Shown here in pieces: positions 42,896 through 52,600 of a DNA stretch of 64,000 nucleotides (position 1 is the first letter of the stretch; each line of letters opens with the position of its first letter). Both the position numbers and the translations under genes were made by a program. The notes beneath the pieces were generated by a model, which was not told the DNA's origin, did no database searches, and worked only from the letters and a program-made list of their open reading frames with translations. The DNA comes from JAKAIY01 sp963809385 (GTDB lineage: Bacteria; Chloroflexota; Ktedonobacteria; Ktedonobacterales; JADMIN01), in assembly GCA_963809385.1 (NCBI GenBank), contig CAWEJL010000004.1:124001-188000 (forward strand). Direction: 5' to 3'.

Positions 42896-43936
42896 TCATG
42901 ATTGTGTCATCTCCGCGCCCGCCGCAACGGGAACGGTGACTCCACCGGCCGCTAACGACTGCTGGATCGCTTCAAGCAGACGCACAACTTGCAGGCCATT
43001 GCGCCCATCACTGCGCGGATTGTGTCCGCTACGGATGGCCTCGATGAACTGCTGGCATTCGACGGCCAGCGGCTCAACCCAAGGAATATGCGGAGTCACG
43101 ATATCCCCGTAGCGATATGATAACTGGAACTCGCCAAAGGTAGACGTATGATCGAGCGTATCCACTCCGCGATTGAAGATACGAATCTTTTCGGTCGTTT
43201 CCACATCATCATACACGACCATCCGCTGATCTCCGACGACAGTGAGTCGACGTACTTTTGACGGGTATAGCCAGCTGACCTGGATGTGCGCGAGCAGCCC
43301 ATTGGCATAGCGCAGCGTGACGTGAGCAATGTCATGCACACCCTGACGCACAAACGCCTCACCTTCCGCGCGCACGCTGATTGGCTCCATGCCCAGCACA
43401 TACCCGAGAATGGAGAGGTCGTGCGGCGCGAGATCCCACAGCACGTTGATATCCGGCTGGAACAAGCCCAGGTTGACCCGCAGAGCGTCTACATAATATA
43501 TCCGACCCAGCTCGCCGCTACGCACGAGCCGCTGGAGCTCCTCAACCGCCGGGTTATACATGAACGTGTGCCCGACCATGAGAATACGATTGCAGCGCTC
43601 CGCCAACTCAATCAACTGCGCTGCGTGAGCGACGCTCTCGCACAGTGGCTTCTCTACAAGCACATGCTTGCCGTGCTCGAGCGCCTGACGCGCAAGCTGG
43701 TAGTGTGTGCGGATTGGCGTGGCCACCACGACCGCGTCAACATCGCTGTCCATCACGTATTCAACGTCCGCGCTGACGTCCGCGTGCGGAAACGCCAGTT
43801 GGGCGGATGCTCTCCGCTCTGCGGACAAATCGACGATGTGACTGACGACACAGCCTGGCGCACGATCGAGATTACGCGTTAGTTGCGGTCCCCAATACCC
43901 ATAGCCAATCACGGCGACGCGTAATATTGTGTCCAC
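42896..43936 (-). CDS. Gfo/Idh/MocA family sugar oxidoreductase
   Basis: A 346-residue NAD(P)-dependent enzyme. The nucleotide fold starts AVIGYGYWGPQLTRNLDRAP; the catalytic lysine is in GKHVLVEKPLCES; INVLWDLAPHDLSILGYVLG carries the conserved histidine. The pattern is close to WlbA/WbpB-type dehydrogenases, which oxidise UDP-GlcNAc uronate at C3 before amination, and the aminotransferase at 47363 would suit the next step. It reads away from the exopolysaccharide run across a 489-base shared regulatory gap. The sugar assignment is inference from context. Confidence 0.83.
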   Translation of the reverse strand: MDTILRVAVIGYGYWGPQLTRNLDRAPGCVVSHIVDLSAERRASAQLAFPHADVSADVEYVMDSDVDAVVVATPIRTHYQLARQALEHGKHVLVEKPLCESVAHAAQLIELAERCNRILMVGHTFMYNPAVEELQRLVRSGELGRIYYVDALRVNLGLFQPDINVLWDLAPHDLSILGYVLGMEPISVRAEGEAFVRQGVHDIAHVTLRYANGLLAHIQVSWLYPSKVRRLTVVGDQRMVVYDDVETTEKIRIFNRGVDTLDHTSTFGEFQLSYRYGDIVTPHIPWVEPLAVECQQFIEAIRSGHNPRSDGRNGLQVVRLLEAIQQSLAAGGVTVPVAAGAEMTQS

Positions 43937-44425
43937 ACTACTCCCCGTTCTTCGCCTGTTATGTTTAGCAACCTGTACTGTGCGATAGAGATGTACTTGC
44001 GCCTATTATCTGGTTCCAGTCAAGTCCACTCAAAGATAGTACCACTCCAGGATGCTGACGCCGTTAATGATTATCCTAACGTTCGTTATTACTTTGTGCG
44101 AGGATACACTGCACACGTCAGCGCACACGTCAACGCCAGAAATTGCCGTATAAGGCCTCATTGGCCGCGCATAGCAGCGCCCCATTCTGGTCGCTCGCGT
44201 TACCCGTTTGGGGCTCCGAGCGATCTTCTCTGGTTTACACTTTGCACGGTCGTCAAGACCTACAGGCCAAGAGCGACAATGCAAGGCTGTCTTGTTATAG
44301 TGTAACTGTACACTGTTGGCATCCTAAGTTCTCTACAACCTCGAAGTGTGCTGAGAATGATGAGGTGAGGTTTTGGGTTATGCGGTGTGTCGCCCAAGCG
44401 CACCGCAGCAGTTCGGGGGGATATC
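43937..44425. promoter_or_regulatory. divergent regulatory region of the exopolysaccharide locus
   Basis: This gap is visibly richer in A and T than the rest of the window. It has a tandem GCACACGTCA decamer (44111-44120 and 44123-44132), an inverted repeat AGTGTA-ACTG-TACACT (44299-44314), and a TATAGT hexamer (44296-44301) overlapping that inverted repeat. An operator over a -10 element is a common repressor design. I found no good gene inside; a frame from 44143 runs into the sugar transferase gene but has no ribosome site. Confidence 0.45.
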
Positions 44426-45370
44426 ATGCCAGATTCTCGATTAACGCGGATGACATCCACCACTCACACGGATGTGACCGTCGTGGAGACGGATTCGGGT
44501 CAGCCACCGTATATGGACACGCTGGTGGATGCGCGTCCGCCAGGTGGGATGGATCCAGAGTTGCTGTCTGTTGACGCACGCAATTCGTCCGCGCCCATCG
44601 CTGCCAACACTGCCGGCCTAATACCTGCCAAGCGGAATGCCTTCGCAAAACGCACGCTTGACGTCATCGTGGCATTGACGGTTTTGGCGGTGACCTTGCC
44701 GTTCTATCCACTCATCATCCTGGCTATCCGTCTCAATTCTGAGGGGCCCGCCATCTTTCGGCAGGTCCGCATCGGGCGTAACGGGCGCCAGTTCATGATG
44801 TACAAGTTTCGTTCGATGTTCATTTCACAGCAGACCGTGGATCCTGTGTATGAAAAGATTGCACAGAACTGGATTGCGGGTATTCCCGTCGCGGATGGCA
44901 TTCCCGCCGCAGACCAACATGATGCTCACGAACCAGCTCGCAGCGCCACCCTTGTCGATTCGCTCCCCACCTCGGATACGAATAGCTCGTCAGGCAGACG
45001 CAAGCGTCCCACCGCACACTATAAGCTGGAAAATGATCCGCGCATCACACACATAGGTCGCATTCTGCGCTCCACCAGCATCGACGAACTGCCACAGTTC
45101 ATTAATGTGCTTCGCGGTGAGATGAGCGTGGTCGGGCCACGCCCCGGCATCCCGTTTGAGGTTGAACATTATTCTGAGCGAGAATTTGGGCGATTGCTGG
45201 TCAATCCTGGGATTACGGGGCGCTGGCAAACCATGGGGCGTGGCAAGGTAACCTTTCGCCAGATGATCGAGATGGACCTCGAGTACGTCGCTCTCAATTC
45301 CTTCTGGCAGGACGTCCTTCTGATCATACGCACGATTCCCGCTGTATTGCGCGCCAAGGGAGCGGCATAG
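44426..45370 (+). CDS. initiating sugar-phosphate transferase (WbaP/WcaJ-type)
   Basis: A 314-residue bacterial sugar transferase that would link the first sugar-1-phosphate of the repeat unit to undecaprenyl phosphate. After a polar 75-residue N-terminus comes one membrane hairpin (TLDVIVALTVLAVTLPFYPL), then the catalytic core FRQVRIGRNGRQFMMYKFRS, KLENDPRITHIGRILRSTSI with DELPQFINVLRGEMSVVGPR, and PGITGRWQTMGRG. Between KFRSM and KLENDPR is an insert of about 70 polar residues, longer than usual. It lacks the multi-helix N-terminal module of WbaP. The ATG at 44426 follows GGGGGG. First gene of the forward locus. Confidence 0.87.
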   Translation: MPDSRLTRMTSTTHTDVTVVETDSGQPPYMDTLVDARPPGGMDPELLSVDARNSSAPIAANTAGLIPAKRNAFAKRTLDVIVALTVLAVTLPFYPLIILAIRLNSEGPAIFRQVRIGRNGRQFMMYKFRSMFISQQTVDPVYEKIAQNWIAGIPVADGIPAADQHDAHEPARSATLVDSLPTSDTNSSSGRRKRPTAHYKLENDPRITHIGRILRSTSIDELPQFINVLRGEMSVVGPRPGIPFEVEHYSEREFGRLLVNPGITGRWQTMGRGKVTFRQMIEMDLEYVALNSFWQDVLLIIRTIPAVLRAKGAA

Positions 45371-45615
45371 CGATATCACCAGATGTCGCTATGCGGTTGC
45401 CTTCTCTTTCGCGACCTGCTAGAATTCGCCCGGGCAACCCTGCCCTCGACACAGGGACGTGACGGACGATGTGTCTCTGTATGGTATCTCGTCCGCATCC
45501 ATCCGCACCCATCCATACAAAACGAACCAGCAAAACGAACCAGGCGCTGTCACATCCACGGCGCGACTGGCCAGAGTGAAAAGACACATCCTGGACCGAA
45601 AGTGAGACGAAGGAT

Positions 45616-47256
45616 ATGGGGCTGGCGCGTGCTGGAAATGTGGTGTTGCGTCGGATCTATCTCCTCGTTCTCGGCGCGCTCTGTATCGGCACGATCGCCT
45701 ACTTCTGGTCCGTGCAACAGCCAGTTTGGTATGATGCGTCGTCGCAAGTGGTCGTCACACTACGATCCGGCGCACCGCTCACTCCACAGAATCTCAACTT
45801 CACAGTTGCCACCGCGCAGTTTTATGCGTCTCAGTCTCTGCCCGATGCGGTCATTCAGACCATCCAGGAGACCGTGTCGGGCAGAACGCCAGAGCAGCTC
45901 CGCAACGAAGTGACTGTTTCCGCGATTGCGGGTCAGCCGCGAATCTCATTAACCGCACGGGATACCTCCTCTACGCTCTCGCAAGATATTGCGAATGCCG
46001 CGGCCATCGCCTTTGCGATGTACCACTCACAGCAAAGCCTCGCTGAAAACATATCGCTGACGCAGCGGCAGACATCGCTACAATCACAGTTGCTCCAGAT
46101 TGACAACAGCATCAGCAAGACACAGGCGGCGCTGGCAGCCGCTCAAGCCCAGCATAGCGATACATCCACCTTGCTTCAGACGCTGAATTCACTCACTGCG
46201 CGGCAGTCCCTCCTCAACAGCCAGTTGTCGACCATTTCAAAGGCTCTCGCTCAGCCGCTAGCCGACTTCTGGGTCGCCACCGTTGCCAACGAGGCCGCGC
46301 AACTCACACTGCCCCCTAGTATGAACGCGGCATTCGGCGCGGTATCGGGTATCTTCGCGGGGATATGTCTAGCGCTGTTTCTTGATTTGCTCGATGGCGT
46401 TATTCGCGTTTCGAGCGATACCACGCGCTTCGCTGGACTCATTTCCATTGCGTCGGTGCAAGGTCTGCCTGAGACAGGCTCCGAGTCGGTAGTAGTTCGC
46501 CAGGATGAGTACGGTACCGTCTCCGACACCTACCCTGACTTGCTACGCAACCTAGCCTTCATGGGAGTCTCGCACCCTCTGAATATGCTCCTGATCGCCC
46601 CGGCCGGCGCCGAAGAGAACGCTGAGTTGCGCATGGATAGCCTGGATCAGGTCGGCGTGAATCTCGCGATCTCACATGCGCTGGCGGGTACGCGCACGCT
46701 TCTTGTAGACGCAAACTGGAGCGCGCCAACCCTTGAGGCGCGCTTCGGCTTGCCGCGCGCCGACCGAGGACTGTTCACCAGTCTCGTGGCGGCAGGCCAC
46801 AATCCCAGCGCCGGGCTTGACGCCATCAGGCCCACGCCGGTTCCAGGCCTCTCCGCGCTGCCGGTTGGCCCCCTCCCGCCGAATCTGGATGAACTCGCGC
46901 AGTCGCCGCTGTTGGAGCAGTTGCTCACGATATTGACCGCAAACTTCGATCGTATCGTTGTCCTAGCGCCCGCACAACTGCACACTCCAGCGGGCCAGTA
47001 TTTCGCCGCTTGTATGGATGGGGCGCTCGTGGTCGCGCGCGTTGGCGCGACGACCGGCAGAGAACTGGCCGACACCGCCCAGGCGTTGCGCCGCGCGAAC
47101 TGTTATCTCGCCGGGGCTGCGCTCGTGAGTGAGCAGCTACCACATACCCACAGCCAAGGCAATGGCGCTCAAAGCGCCAAGCCGAGCGCAGTTCGGGATC
47201 GGGCCCACACCAGCTCCAGGCGTAGCGCATGGCTCGACCGTCCCCCGGAAAGGTAA
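45616..47256 (+). CDS. Wzz/Wzc-like polysaccharide co-polymerase with degenerate kinase domain
   Basis: A 546-residue protein. An N-terminal helix (about 12-32) and a second helix (about 238-258, FGAVSGIFAGICLALFLDLL) bracket an external region with coiled-coil character (ISLTQRQTSLQSQLLQIDNS). The cytoplasmic part resembles BY-kinases: the Walker A' motif TRTLLVDANWSAPTLEARFG is present, but the expected GxxGxGKT loop is IAPAGAEENAELRMDSLDQV, without glycine-lysine-threonine, and there is no C-terminal tyrosine cluster. It probably sets chain length as a scaffold rather than as a kinase. A 245-base gap precedes it. Confidence 0.78.
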   Translation: MGLARAGNVVLRRIYLLVLGALCIGTIAYFWSVQQPVWYDASSQVVVTLRSGAPLTPQNLNFTVATAQFYASQSLPDAVIQTIQETVSGRTPEQLRNEVTVSAIAGQPRISLTARDTSSTLSQDIANAAAIAFAMYHSQQSLAENISLTQRQTSLQSQLLQIDNSISKTQAALAAAQAQHSDTSTLLQTLNSLTARQSLLNSQLSTISKALAQPLADFWVATVANEAAQLTLPPSMNAAFGAVSGIFAGICLALFLDLLDGVIRVSSDTTRFAGLISIASVQGLPETGSESVVVRQDEYGTVSDTYPDLLRNLAFMGVSHPLNMLLIAPAGAEENAELRMDSLDQVGVNLAISHALAGTRTLLVDANWSAPTLEARFGLPRADRGLFTSLVAAGHNPSAGLDAIRPTPVPGLSALPVGPLPPNLDELAQSPLLEQLLTILTANFDRIVVLAPAQLHTPAGQYFAACMDGALVVARVGATTGRELADTAQALRRANCYLAGAALVSEQLPHTHSQGNGAQSAKPSAVRDRAHTSSRRSAWLDRPPER

Positions 47257-47362
47257 GCCACGATAACCTTCGACGAGTAGCTGCGCGCATTCCGATGCGT
47301 GCGGCTGATGATATTCCAACGGCGATAATCTATCGGCGACATAAAGGGTGAAGGTGTGAGAT

Positions 47363-48496
47363 ATGGTGACGAATTCCGGTCCGACAAACATTCCGCTCGT
47401 TGACCTGAAAGCACAGATGGAGCCGCTGCGCGAGGAATTACTCGAAGCCGTGGCGCGTGTGCTCGACGGGATGCATTTGTTCCTCGGTCCCGAACAGCAT
47501 GCGTTCGAGGAGGAGTTCGCCGCCTTTTGTGGGGCGTCCAAGTGTATTGGTGTCAGCAATGGAACTGACGCGATAGAGTTGGCCCTGCGGGCGCTCGGTG
47601 TCGGGCAGGGTGACGAAGTCATTACACAGCCCAATTCATTCATCGCTACAGCCGAGGCGATTAGCGCGGTGGGCGCAACCCCGGTGTTCGTAGATGTTCG
47701 TGAAGAGACCTCCAGCATCGACCCTGCGTTACTCGAAGCCGCGATTAACGGACGCACGCGGGCGATCATACCAGTGCATCTCTACGGACGTCCCGCGGAC
47801 ATGTCAGCGATTCTCGACATCGCGCGCCCACACGGCATCCCGGTGATCGAGGACGCCTGCCAAGCGCACGGGGCAAGGATTGGAGATCAGCGCATAGGCT
47901 CGATTGGCGACCTGACATGCTTCAGCTTCTACTTTTCGAAGAATCTGGGCGCATATGGCGAAGGCGGCGCGGTCTGTACGAACGATCCGGCGCTGGCCGA
48001 GCGGGTGCGACTGTATCGCGACCATGGCTCTCGCGTGCGGTATGAACATGAAGTCATCGGTCGCAATGCGCGGCTCGACGAGATTCAGGCAGCTATGCTG
48101 CGCATCAAGCTGCGTCACCTGTCTGCCTGGAACGAACGGCGCCGTGATCGAGCGGCGCGCTTGTCCGCCGCGCTAACAGGCACATCCCTGACACTCCCTA
48201 CGCCCGCGCCCGACTCGGTCTATGAGGTTTTCCACCTGTATGTCGTACGCCATGCCGAGCGAAGTCGCTTGCAAGCCTTCATGGCGGAGCATGGCATCGC
48301 GACAGGTATCCACTACCCCAAGCCAATTCACTTGCAGCCAGCGTACGCTGGGCTACACCATGCCCCAGGGGCTTTTCCGGTAACGGAGCGGCTGGCGAAA
48401 GAGGTGCTGTCCCTGCCACTGTATGCGGAGTTGACAGATGCCCAAATCGAGCACATCGCGGCAACCGTCCGCGCGTTCGATGTCGCCGGGGCATAG
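47363..48496 (+). CDS. DegT/DnrJ/EryC1/StrS sugar aminotransferase
   Basis: A 377-residue PLP enzyme. It has NIPLVDLKAQMEPLREELLE at the start, the GVSNGTDAIELALRALGVGQ cofactor region, the IIPVHLYGRPADM loop, EDACQAHGARIGDQRIGSIG and the Schiff-base lysine in FSFYFSKNLGAYGEGGA. These enzymes transfer an amino group from glutamate to a keto sugar nucleotide. With the divergent Gfo/Idh dehydrogenase it could make a 3-amino sugar for the polysaccharide. The ATG at 47363 follows a weak GAAGG. The next gene starts 53 bases later. Confidence 0.88.
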   Translation: MVTNSGPTNIPLVDLKAQMEPLREELLEAVARVLDGMHLFLGPEQHAFEEEFAAFCGASKCIGVSNGTDAIELALRALGVGQGDEVITQPNSFIATAEAISAVGATPVFVDVREETSSIDPALLEAAINGRTRAIIPVHLYGRPADMSAILDIARPHGIPVIEDACQAHGARIGDQRIGSIGDLTCFSFYFSKNLGAYGEGGAVCTNDPALAERVRLYRDHGSRVRYEHEVIGRNARLDEIQAAMLRIKLRHLSAWNERRRDRAARLSAALTGTSLTLPTPAPDSVYEVFHLYVVRHAERSRLQAFMAEHGIATGIHYPKPIHLQPAYAGLHHAPGAFPVTERLAKEVLSLPLYAELTDAQIEHIAATVRAFDVAGA

Positions 48497-48548
48497 CTTC
48501 GTGAACACGCGGCATGATCGGTTGATTGGCAAGGGGGAATGATTTAGG

Positions 48549-49538
48549 ATGGCGACTCTTATTACCGGAGGCGCGGGCTTCATCGGATCGCATTTGGTGG
48601 AGGCTTTGCTCGAGCGCGGCGAGCAGGTCGTCGTCCTCGATGACTTCAACGACTTTTACGACCCCGCCGACAAAGAGCGCAATCTCGCCGCGGTCAATGG
48701 GCATCCGGCGTTGATCATTGTACGCGGTGACATCGCCAATGAGGCAGACGTGGCGGAGGCGTTCGCTGTGGCGCCCATCCGCGCCGTTGCGCATATTGCC
48801 GCGCGAGCTGGGGTGCGTCCATCTGTGCAATTCCCCTTGCTGTATGAGCGCACGAACGTGCACGGCACGTCTGTGCTTCTACAGCAGTGCGTCAGATCCA
48901 ACGTCGAACGGTTCGTTTTCGCCAGTTCGTCCTCTGTCTATGGCGAAACGAGCGCTGTTCCTTTCCATGAGACGGATCCAGCGGACCGTCCGATTTCACC
49001 GTATGCGGCCACGAAGCGCTCTGCCGAGCTCAGTTGCTACACCTACCATCACCTGTATGGCCTCCCAGTGACCTGCATGCGCCTGTTCACCGTTTACGGG
49101 CCCCGGCAACGCCCCGATCTGGCGATCCATGCGTTTACTCAGCGAATTCTTGCGGGTGAGCCGCTTCGCATATTCGGAGACGGCACGACGTCACGTGATT
49201 ACACGTATGTCAGCGACATTGTGGAGGGGTTCCTCGCGGCGCTCAAACGGCCAACACCGTTCGATTTCGAAATTTTCAACCTCGGCAACTCGCATCCTGT
49301 GCAGCTGACCGCGTTGATCGCGTTACTGGAAAAGACCCTGGGCAGAACCGCAATCCTGCGGCACGTCGAGATGCAACCCGGTGATGTTCCCATCACCTAT
49401 GCGGACATCACGAAAGCGCAGCGACTGCTGGGGTACGCGCCGAACGTCACAATAGATGAGGGGCTTGAGCGATTCTGGGCGTGGTTTGCGCATCGGCATG
49501 CGCTCGCGACACAGGAAACTCCGAGGCATTCCCTGTGA
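48549..49538 (+). CDS. NAD-dependent sugar epimerase, UDP-glucuronate 4-epimerase-like
   Basis: A 329-residue extended short-chain dehydrogenase. LITGGAGFIGSHLVEALLER binds NAD, DDFNDFYDPADKERNL and HIAARAGVRPSVQFPLLYER are close to UDP-glucuronate/galacturonate 4-epimerases, and the catalytic set is SSSVYG plus SPYAATKRSAEL (Tyr, Lys). LFTVYGPRQRPDLAIHAFTQ and the RDYTYVSDIVEGF block complete the fold. It would epimerise a UDP-uronic acid at C4 for the repeat unit. Substrate assignment is from pattern, and related dehydratases look similar. Confidence 0.85.
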   Translation: MATLITGGAGFIGSHLVEALLERGEQVVVLDDFNDFYDPADKERNLAAVNGHPALIIVRGDIANEADVAEAFAVAPIRAVAHIAARAGVRPSVQFPLLYERTNVHGTSVLLQQCVRSNVERFVFASSSSVYGETSAVPFHETDPADRPISPYAATKRSAELSCYTYHHLYGLPVTCMRLFTVYGPRQRPDLAIHAFTQRILAGEPLRIFGDGTTSRDYTYVSDIVEGFLAALKRPTPFDFEIFNLGNSHPVQLTALIALLEKTLGRTAILRHVEMQPGDVPITYADITKAQRLLGYAPNVTIDEGLERFWAWFAHRHALATQETPRHSL

Positions 49539-49640
49539 CCGATCGTATGCCGCCGAGCGTCCGCTATGTGGCTCCTCGCCACTGTGCTCGCGAACCTACG
49601 GGCGCGCATGCGCCCAGGCGAAATCAGATTTAGGTGATGC

Positions 49641-52600
49641 ATGCCAAACCAGGATAGACCGTCAATAGACGCATTCAATGACGATCTCGAAGCGCAATGG
49701 ATGACAGGACCACTTGAAGGCCTGACGGAGCCACAGTGGGCATCAACTGCGCTGACGACAGGTCAGCTTAGCGCTGTGCGCCTCCGCAAGGCCACTGCTC
49801 CCGCATTGCCACGGATCAAGCGCCCGCAAACGCGAGACGAGTCGGCGCCACCGAACGCGCCAGTCACGTCCGCGCCCTCGACAACAGTGCAGCGCGGTTA
49901 CTCTACTGGCGCCCTGAGGGCGTCCGCGAAAGCATCTGCCCAACGTCTGAGCGAAACCGCTGTCAATATGCGCGTCATCGGCGCAATACTCACGCTTGCT
50001 AGCGGCACAATAGCCGCACGTGCGCTCGGCGTCTTCAACCAAACCGTCATCTCCGCCCACTTTGGGGCCGGCGTCGAAATGGACGCCTATTTCGCGACGC
50101 TGGCGCTACCGGTGTTGCTGACTAATCTGGTCGTCAATGCGCTGCAATCATCCATCATTCCGGTCTACATCCGTATGACAAAGGATGGGCGTGAGCGGGA
50201 GGCGTCGGAAGTCCTGAGTACAATTTTAAATGTTGTGCTCCTTCTGGTATGCTTGCTAACTGCCGCAATGATGATTTTTCCCGAGCAGTTCGTGCGGGCT
50301 ATGGCGCCTGGGGCCTCACAAACAACCATAGTTGCGGGCGCCCAACTGGCGCCGTATATCTTCCCAATACTGCTCTTCAATACAATTGTGGGCTTCCTGA
50401 CGGCTGTCTCGAATGCGACTCGCCGGTTCGCGTTTCCGGCGCTCGGCGCGATGTTCGTGCCAGTTGGGATATTCTTTGGCACTGTGCTGTTAGGCAATGC
50501 GCTTGGCGTGACGGCGCTGGCGCTTGGCCTGCTTGTGGGCACGGTGCTCCAATTTCTGATGATGCTTGTCCTAACGCGAAAACTCCAACTGCGCTATCGC
50601 CCGATAGTCCGTTTCCGCTATCCCGAAGTACGCACCGTGCTCAAGCAATTCTGGCCGATGCTGGCCGGCGCGGCGATTGGGCAGGCTAATCCCATCATCG
50701 ATCAAGTGATCGCATCACTGCTCGGAGCAGGCAATATTTCCGCGCTCAACTACGCGTTAAAGGTCATCAGTATACCTATCACAGTCATCTTTGTCGCATA
50801 TTCGCAAGCGATCTATCCCTACTTCTCCAGCCAGGCAGCCGCTCGTGATTATCAAAGTCTCAAGTCCACACTGAGCCTATTCGCGTGGGGAGTCGGCATC
50901 GTTACGCTGGGAATGACGGTTGTGTTGACCGTCTTTGCTGGTCCTATCGTCCGGATTCTATTTCTTCATGGCGCATTCAGCCAAAGCGACGCAACGCTGA
51001 CGGCGGCCACGCTGATCGGTTTTTCCGTCGGCCTCGTTCCGATGGCCATCGAGTTCATGCTCACCCGGACATTTAACGCGCTTCAACGGAACGATCTACT
51101 GCTGCGCGTGTCGGCGTATACGATGATCACGAATGTGGCGCTCGACATTCTGCTCGCGCGTTTCTTCGGCCTGCCCGGTATCGCGCTGGCAACCTCGATT
51201 GACTATTTGCTCACCGCTATCCTCATGCTCGCCATGCTGCGCGGGCTCATAGGAAGAATCGGCCTATTGCGCCCGCCATCACAAATGCGCGATGTCTTGC
51301 GGGTCGCCGCCGTGAGTGTGCGCAGCCGCCGCGAGTCGCTGGCGCGCAGGTGGAAAATCGACCCGCTCGGTGACTCGCGGGGTCGCATGCTGCGCAACCT
51401 CGCGTTCGTTCTAGCGGCGTACGTCATAGTAGGCGCTGTGTCGGCCTATGACGCTGTTCAAGGGCTGCGCTTGAGCATCGGCGCGGCGCTTGGCGTCATC
51501 TTTCTACGCTCACCATATGGCCTGCTGCTGACGTGGGGCGCGTTGGGCGCGTTTTATAGTGTCTACATCTTCGACCATTCGCTCGGCTATGTGCTCGCGC
51601 TGGGATCGCTGCCAGCCTTCGGCGTCCTGATCTGGCGCGAGCTCCGCGAGCGCCGGCGATGGCCGCTCGGCATTTGGGCATACGCGATCTTTCTCGTGTG
51701 GGTGCTCCTCGGCTTCATGCTCTCGCCGTTGAGCCACTCCCAGTTCGCGATTGATTGGCTGGGCTTTCTCGACTATGGCCTGATCACCATCCTTGCCATC
51801 GCCGAACTGCGGACAACGCGACAACTCGAGCGATTCATCACCGTTGTACTCTGTTCGGGTACACTGCTCGGCCTGTTGGGAATCGTTGAGTATGTCATGC
51901 GCTTCGGCGGCTACCAGCAGCCTGGCGCCAGTTTTGTCTACCGCGTGGCTGGCATCTATGGGTGGTCTAACTCGTTTGGCTTCTATCTCTGCCTTATCTT
52001 GCCTCTGGCGACGTACCGGGTGCTCACAACCCCGCGTGGGCGCCGCATACTCTGGATGCTGGCGCTTGGCGTGATCGGCGGCGCGCTCCTGCTTACCTTC
52101 GTCCGCACCGCGCTGGTTTGTGTGGCTGTCACAGTGGTCGTCGCCGCACCTCTGCTTGACCGGCGCATACGGAAACCGCTTCTGATCGGTGTGGCCGTCT
52201 GCGTCGTCGCCACTGGCGCGCTCCTGCTCATTCCTAAACTTGATATGCAGAAGCGCCTCCTTCAGAATCTATCAACCCTCAATGCCCGCACCATCGGCTG
52301 GCAGGTGCTGATCGCGCACATGCGACTTACGGCGCCGTTTGGTCGGGGTTTGTTCTCCTCGATCGCGGTATTGAATCGCGTGGGATTGGACAATGTGCGC
52401 GCTCCCCACAGCCTGTTCCTGCAGGTGCTCTTCGATCACGGTATTGTTGGCCTGCTGCTCCTGCTTGCGAGCTTCGCTCTCCTGATCGGCGGCGTTATAA
52501 GAAAGGCGCTGCGCAGTCAGGGAAACGCCCGCATACTGATGGCGCTGGCTGCTGGCGGCTTGGTTGGCGCGATGGCCTATGTCTCCGTGGACAATACCTT

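Noticed and set aside
44143..44574. Frame running into the sugar transferase gene from the regulatory gap
   Set aside because: Overlaps a better-supported start at 44426 with GGGGGG, has no ribosome site of its own, and covers repeats that look regulatory.
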